From an uncultured Ectothiorhodospiraceae bacterium (GTDB lineage Bacteria > Pseudomonadota > Gammaproteobacteria > UBA6429 > Thiohalophilaceae), in NCBI GenBank assembly GCA_947259575.1, contig CAMYMU010000067.1:1-38956 (forward strand): a stretch of DNA of 38,956 nt, given 5' to 3'. Below are positions 35,571-38,956 of the stretch, in pieces. The notes below the pieces were generated by a model. The model was not told the origin of the DNA. It did no database searches and was given only the letters and a program-made list of their open reading frames with translations. Position numbers and translations under genes: made by a program. Within the stretch, counting starts at the first letter, position 1. The number at the start of each line of letters is the position of its first letter.

Positions 35571-36167
35571 GTGAGTTATTTTCTAGGGTTTAGCAACTTG
35601 GTCGTCCAGATTATCTTCGGACTACTGATCTTTTTTGTGATGGCCCGCTTTATCCTCCAGCTGGTACGCGCAGATTTTTACAACCCGATAAGCCAGATGT
35701 TCGTTAAGATCACCAACCCTATGTTGCGGCCTCTGCGCAAGGTTGTCCCCGGAGTATTTGGCCTGGATATGGCTGCCATTGTGCTACTGATCATCCTGCA
35801 ATGCATTGAGCTTGTGCTTACCCATACGATTAGCGGAATGCAGTCGATCGGCGGTATTAATTTACATAACCCCGTTCTATTCATTCTTGAGGCCATTGGC
35901 ACACTGATCAACCATGCGGCATGGCTGTATCTGATCTGTATATTCATCACGATCATCATGAGCTGGATAAATCCAAGCGCTTACCAACATCCCCTGGTTC
36001 AGATCGCGGTACAGATCACCAACCCGGTTATGCGCCCCTGTAGAAAGATCTTACCGCCCATGGCTGGCATCGATTTTTCGCCTATTCTCGCATTGATTAT
36101 TATCTATGCAGTCATGTTCCTGGTTGCCGCTCCACTTATTGATTTGCCTGGCCACCCACGTTTCTAA
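35571..36167 (+). CDS. yggT: YggT family integral membrane protein
   Basis: A 198-residue protein made of two copies of the YGGT domain. Each copy has a hydrophobic stretch followed by PLVQ-like and NPMLRPLRK-type motifs: FVKITNPMLRPLRKVVP at about 44-60 and IAVQITNPVMRPCRKILPP at about 145-163. At least four membrane segments are visible (about 8-30, 66-84, 104-127, 170-190). Function is not well defined; links to osmotic shock and to partition of FtsZ in other bacteria have been reported for the family. The start is a GTG at 35571, supported by a strong purine-rich AAGGGGAAAGG just upstream. Confidence 0.93.
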   Translation: MSYFLGFSNLVVQIIFGLLIFFVMARFILQLVRADFYNPISQMFVKITNPMLRPLRKVVPGVFGLDMAAIVLLIILQCIELVLTHTISGMQSIGGINLHNPVLFILEAIGTLINHAAWLYLICIFITIIMSWINPSAYQHPLVQIAVQITNPVMRPCRKILPPMAGIDFSPILALIIIYAVMFLVAAPLIDLPGHPRF

Positions 36168-36189
36168 CCAATAGACGCGTTACTGGCTG

Positions 36190-36489
36190 ATGGGCCTCGA
36201 GCACCATAGGTCTAACTGGTTGCGTTGGTAATAGCGATTACTCATCAAAGTACAGGTACAACCGGGTAGTTGTTGTAATGAAATTGCAGAGATTCATGAT
36301 GACGCACTAAAAATCAGGATTAAGGCCCGCCAGCAGATAGCATAGCCAATAAATATCTTTGCGCATATTTGGCGAAAATTTGAGGTTAAAAAATCACTGA
36401 TCAAGATAGAATCAGGCCAGGTCGCTAGAACCAAAACCCTCAGAATTCAACTTGCAGAACAAAAATTACCCAGTTTCTTCGCGCGTTAA
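36190..36489 (+). pseudogene. yggU: Decayed yggU (DUF167) pseudogene
   Basis: In the apparently empty stretch after yggT, a YggU-like protein can be read if stops and frameshifts are ignored. From ATG 36190 the frame gives MGLEHHRSNWLRW, then stops TAA and TAG (36229-36234), then RLLIKVQVQPGSCCNEIAEI and HDDALKIRIKA. One base appears missing near 36328, after which PADSIANKYLCAYLAK follows in the next frame; one extra base near 36378 returns to the first frame with FEVKKSLIKIESGQVARTKT, LRIQLAEQKLPSFFAR and TAA at 36487-36489. The QPGA...EI..IH.DALKIRIKA, PP.DGKAN and ESG...RTK.LRI pattern is the DUF167 signature, and yggU normally follows yggT. The gap 36490-36683 shows only a 7-bp hairpin TTGAGTG/CACTCAA at 36615-36634. 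Confidence 0.85.
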
Positions 36490-36683
36490 ACGCAAAATAA
36501 TCGACTGGATCACATAAAGCATTTTATAAATAGGGGCTTGCTAAACTTCCTGCATGTGATGCCGTTAACACTATTGAGCTCATTTTGGGGCAAATTATCC
36601 AATCCGGTTGTTTCTTGAGTGTAATTTCACTCAAAAAAAAGCTATATTGATTAGCATGTTACCGGAATAAACTGAGACCATTT

Positions 36684-38639
36684 ATGGCAGCCGATCGTTT
36701 TACAGACCAAATGCAGGCCTACGGAAAGTGGAAGTCCACACTCGTAGAGGCAATATTGAAATACCAGAGCTGGCTCGAGCAAAACAAAATGTCCGAAGCC
36801 GAAATGGAATTGCGCATTTTTGAATTGCTGGATCAGTTGCGATCTGACTCATTGACGATCGCATTTGTTGCAGAATTCGCTCGCGGTAAAACCGAATTAA
36901 TCAACGGCATCTTTTTCTCTGAATATGATCGCCGTCTACTGCCATCAGAGGCAGGTCGCACTACCATGTGCCCGACTGAGTTATTTTATGACTCCGCAGA
37001 AAACCAGAGTTATATCCGTTTACTGCCAATCGAGACACGTCTTGAAGATACCAGCATCTCCGAACACAAACGCAACCCAATCAACTGGACAACCATTGAG
37101 CTGAACACCAGCTCATCTGAAGAAATGGCCGAGGCCTTCCGCGAAGTGGTACGCAAAAAAGCCGTACCACCAGAGGTGGCCCAAAAGCTGGGGCTGTTCA
37201 ATCCTGAACACGACCAGGGCCACATAAACAAAGATGGTACCGTTGATGTGCCTATGTGGCGCCATGCTCTCATTAGTTTTCCACACCCCTTATTGAAAGA
37301 AGGTTTGAGCATCCTCGACACCCCGGGCCTAAATGCGATGGGATCAGAGCCAGAGCTAACATTGAACATGCTGCCGAATGCACAGGCCGTGGTATTTGTA
37401 TTAGCTGCTGATACCGGTGTGACAAAGTCGGATATGGAGATGTGGACGCACCACGTCAAGGCATTAAATGCAGATACCCGTCATGCCCGCCTGGTGGTCC
37501 TGAACAAGATCGATACGCTTTGGGATGAACTAAAAGACGAGAGCAGTGTTAACAATACTATCCAGGCACAGTGTAATACGGCAGCCAAGATGCTCGACAT
37601 AGAAACCAAGTCCGTTTTTCCGGTTTCAGCACAAAAAGGTCTGTTAGCCAAAATACGCCATGACCAGGACCTGTTAGAAAAAAGTAACATCCTGTCCCTG
37701 GAAACCATTCTCTCTACCGATATCCTGCCCAAGAAACAGGAAATCGTTCGCGACAGTGTCGTCGGTGAAATCGGCAGCATGGTCAAACAATCACGTGATC
37801 TGATTGCCTCACGCCTGGCCGACGCTAACAAACAACTCAAAGAACTTCAAAGCCTGAGCAATAAGAACGAAGACGTCATCTCGCACCTGCTAAAGAAAAC
37901 GCGTTCAGAACAGGCCATCTACTACAAGAGTGTAGAAAGCTTCCAGGCGAATAGAAAGTTGTTTAGTGAAGCCCACACAGGGTTGCTGGGTATCCTTAGC
38001 CTGAATGAACTTGATCAGCTCATGTCCAAGACACGTAAGACTATGGCCGATACCTGGACCACAGTCGGTCTTAAAAACTCAATGAAGGAATTCTTTGAAG
38101 TAATTAATAACACCATCAAAGAAGCATCGTCACGCACCGACAAAACTAATATGTTGATGCAAGGCATTTATAGAAAATTCAATGCCGAACATGGACTTGG
38201 TGACACCAAGCCAAAATTATTCACCATGAGCAAGTATAAGCGTCATATGGAACGCCTCTATCATGAAGCAGATGCTTATCGTAAGAGTCCTGTCACCGCA
38301 ATGACCGAACAAAGCTTTGTGATAAAGAAATTCTTTATCTCCATGGTCTCGCATGCACGTAATACATTTTTCAATGCACATCAGGAAGCTGAGTCCTGGG
38401 GTAAAGCAGCGATGGCACCACTGGTCTCCCGCATCAAAGAGCATAAAGACCAGATGGAAAAACGACTGGAAAGCCTGCGTAAGATCAACGAATCACGCGA
38501 CACCCTTCAATCCCGTGTCGCCGAGCTGGAACGCTCTGCCGAGGCACTGAATGTTCAACTCGCCGATCTCAACATGTTGATGGAAACACTCAATCAACCG
38601 CTTGATAATTTTATAAACAAAGAACAACAAGTTGCTTAA
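36684..38639 (+). CDS. Dynamin-like large GTPase
   Basis: A 651-residue protein with an N-terminal GTPase domain of the dynamin superfamily and a long helical C-terminal stalk. G1 is AEFARGKT (63-70), which keeps GKT but has Ala where the usual first Gly stands; G2 is in TTMCPTELFY; G3 is LDTPGLN from Asp212; G4 is VLNKIDTLWD with Asn274; a G5-like VSAQKG follows near 313. Residues about 360-650 are predicted helix-rich, with a coiled coil near 580-635 (MEKRLESLRKINESRDTLQSRVAELERSAEALNVQLADL). Bacterial dynamins remodel or guard membranes. The name of this subfamily and its target are not known to me; no membrane segment is visible, and it stands as a single gene with its own terminator. Confidence 0.85.
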   Translation: MAADRFTDQMQAYGKWKSTLVEAILKYQSWLEQNKMSEAEMELRIFELLDQLRSDSLTIAFVAEFARGKTELINGIFFSEYDRRLLPSEAGRTTMCPTELFYDSAENQSYIRLLPIETRLEDTSISEHKRNPINWTTIELNTSSSEEMAEAFREVVRKKAVPPEVAQKLGLFNPEHDQGHINKDGTVDVPMWRHALISFPHPLLKEGLSILDTPGLNAMGSEPELTLNMLPNAQAVVFVLAADTGVTKSDMEMWTHHVKALNADTRHARLVVLNKIDTLWDELKDESSVNNTIQAQCNTAAKMLDIETKSVFPVSAQKGLLAKIRHDQDLLEKSNILSLETILSTDILPKKQEIVRDSVVGEIGSMVKQSRDLIASRLADANKQLKELQSLSNKNEDVISHLLKKTRSEQAIYYKSVESFQANRKLFSEAHTGLLGILSLNELDQLMSKTRKTMADTWTTVGLKNSMKEFFEVINNTIKEASSRTDKTNMLMQGIYRKFNAEHGLGDTKPKLFTMSKYKRHMERLYHEADAYRKSPVTAMTEQSFVIKKFFISMVSHARNTFFNAHQEAESWGKAAMAPLVSRIKEHKDQMEKRLESLRKINESRDTLQSRVAELERSAEALNVQLADLNMLMETLNQPLDNFINKEQQVA

Positions 38640-38644
38640 CCACT

Positions 38645-38670
38645 AATCCCCGCCAAGAGCGGGGATTTTT
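38645..38670 (+). terminator. Rho-independent terminator after the dynamin-like gene
   Basis: AATCCCCGC (38645-38653) pairs with GCGGGGATT (38659-38667) over a five-base loop CAAGA, and the 3' arm runs into TTTTT. It lies 6 bases after the stop codon. On the other strand the run after the stem is weaker, but it may also serve the convergent gene. Confidence 0.9.
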
Positions 38671-38674
38671 AATT

Positions 38675-38956
38675 CTATTTGCCTGCTCCGCACTTACCTG
38701 GTCCACATTTCATTGGACGCTGTTGCTCTTGCTTAGTGCCAGTATTATCCGTATCAAAATTAGCATCTCCCATATCCATCGGCATCCACACTTGTGCAAT
38801 CAAATATACGCCGGCGGCTATAACTGTCACACCCGCTATAACTTTAACAACAACGTGTCGTAAAAACTTCTGTAAACTCGCAGCCATTAGCCCCATAGCT
38901 AACAAGTTTGGCAAGGTTCCCAAACCAAAGCTAAGCATCACCAATGCACCTTGCGT
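38675..38956 (-). CDS. TauE/SafE-like membrane protein, C-terminal part (5'-truncated by window edge)
   Basis: The last 93 residues of a membrane protein; the frame stays open to the window end, so an internal ATG at 38944 is not its start. LVMLSFGLGTLPNLLAMGLMAASLQKFL with a second hydrophobic segment VVVKVIAGVTVIAAGVYLIAQVWM resembles the C-terminus of the sulfite exporter TauE/SafE (cytochrome biogenesis/UreH-like) family, where a GLGTLPNLLAMG motif is common. After the last helix comes a soluble tail of about 35 residues ending RPMKCGPGKCGAGK, with two cysteines in a CGPGKCGAGK arrangement that could bind a metal (inference). The substrate cannot be told from this fragment. Confidence 0.7.
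   Translation of the reverse strand, partial: TQGALVMLSFGLGTLPNLLAMGLMAASLQKFLRHVVVKVIAGVTVIAAGVYLIAQVWMPMDMGDANFDTDNTGTKQEQQRPMKCGPGKCGAGK

Noticed and set aside
36615-36634. TTGAGTG/CACTCAA hairpin before the dynamin-like gene as a terminator or operator
   Set aside because: It is followed by an A-run, not a T-run, on the plus strand; no T-run follows on the minus strand either, and no known operator matches. It is left as an unexplained small inverted repeat.

Overview
This window looks like a chromosomal segment of a free-living gammaproteobacterium outside the Enterobacterales, with moderate GC content. The evidence is a complete Pseudomonas-type Pil-Chp twitching/surface-sensing operon (pilGHIJK-chpABC), the yqgE-yqgF-pyrR-pyrB-pyrC' block with an inactive dihydroorotase homologue, the pilU-pilT / yggS-proC-yggT divergon, and an S-adenosylhomocysteine (SAH) riboswitch before ahcY. 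Much of the gene order resembles what I remember of the Pseudomonas aeruginosa PA0390s-PA0430s, which suggests an old conserved neighbourhood. I saw no rRNA, tRNA, CRISPR array, prophage or transposase gene.

Layout. (1) 1-2430, minus strand: 3'-truncated gap and tkt, central carbon metabolism, with a 427-base structured leader upstream of tkt. (2) 2858-9451: a redoxin (minus), then a plus-strand S-adenosylmethionine block: metK (makes SAM), SAH riboswitch + ahcY (recycles SAH), metF (makes methyl-THF for methionine), bioA (uses SAM as amino donor) and rsmE (uses SAM to methylate 16S rRNA). (3) 9458-21702, minus strand: the 12-kb Pil-Chp operon, read pilG, pilH, pilI, pilJ, pilK, chpA, chpB, chpC. 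(4) 22010-26356, plus: gshA-gshB glutathione synthesis, an apbE flavin transferase lipoprotein, and a TonB-family protein. (5) 26524-30970, plus: yqgE, yqgF, pyrR, a pyrB-pyrC' fusion and a PyrK-like iron-sulfur flavoprotein, with tight or overlapping junctions. (6) 30971-31565: a roughly 600-base non-coding element with imperfect terminal inverted repeats; a solo copy of its left end lies at 26357-26436. (7) 31572-33770, minus: pilU and pilT, the retraction ATPases that act with the Pil-Chp output. (8) 33876-36167, plus: yggS, proC, yggT, followed by a decayed yggU pseudogene. (9) 36684-38639: a dynamin-like GTPase, then a convergent partial TauE/SafE-like membrane protein.

The most notable observations are: the apparent in-frame fusion of aspartate transcarbamoylase to its pseudo-dihydroorotase partner, losing both the PyrB tail and the PyrC' head; the tkt leader, with a terminator-like hairpin, an overlapping alternative hairpin and two similar upstream hairpins; the SAH riboswitch with a visible anti-Shine-Dalgarno segment; the terminal-inverted-repeat element whose end hairpins show compensatory changes; and the yggU relic, which is recognisable only when frameshifts are followed. 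All calls are by eye from sequence and remembered family features; no database search was run.
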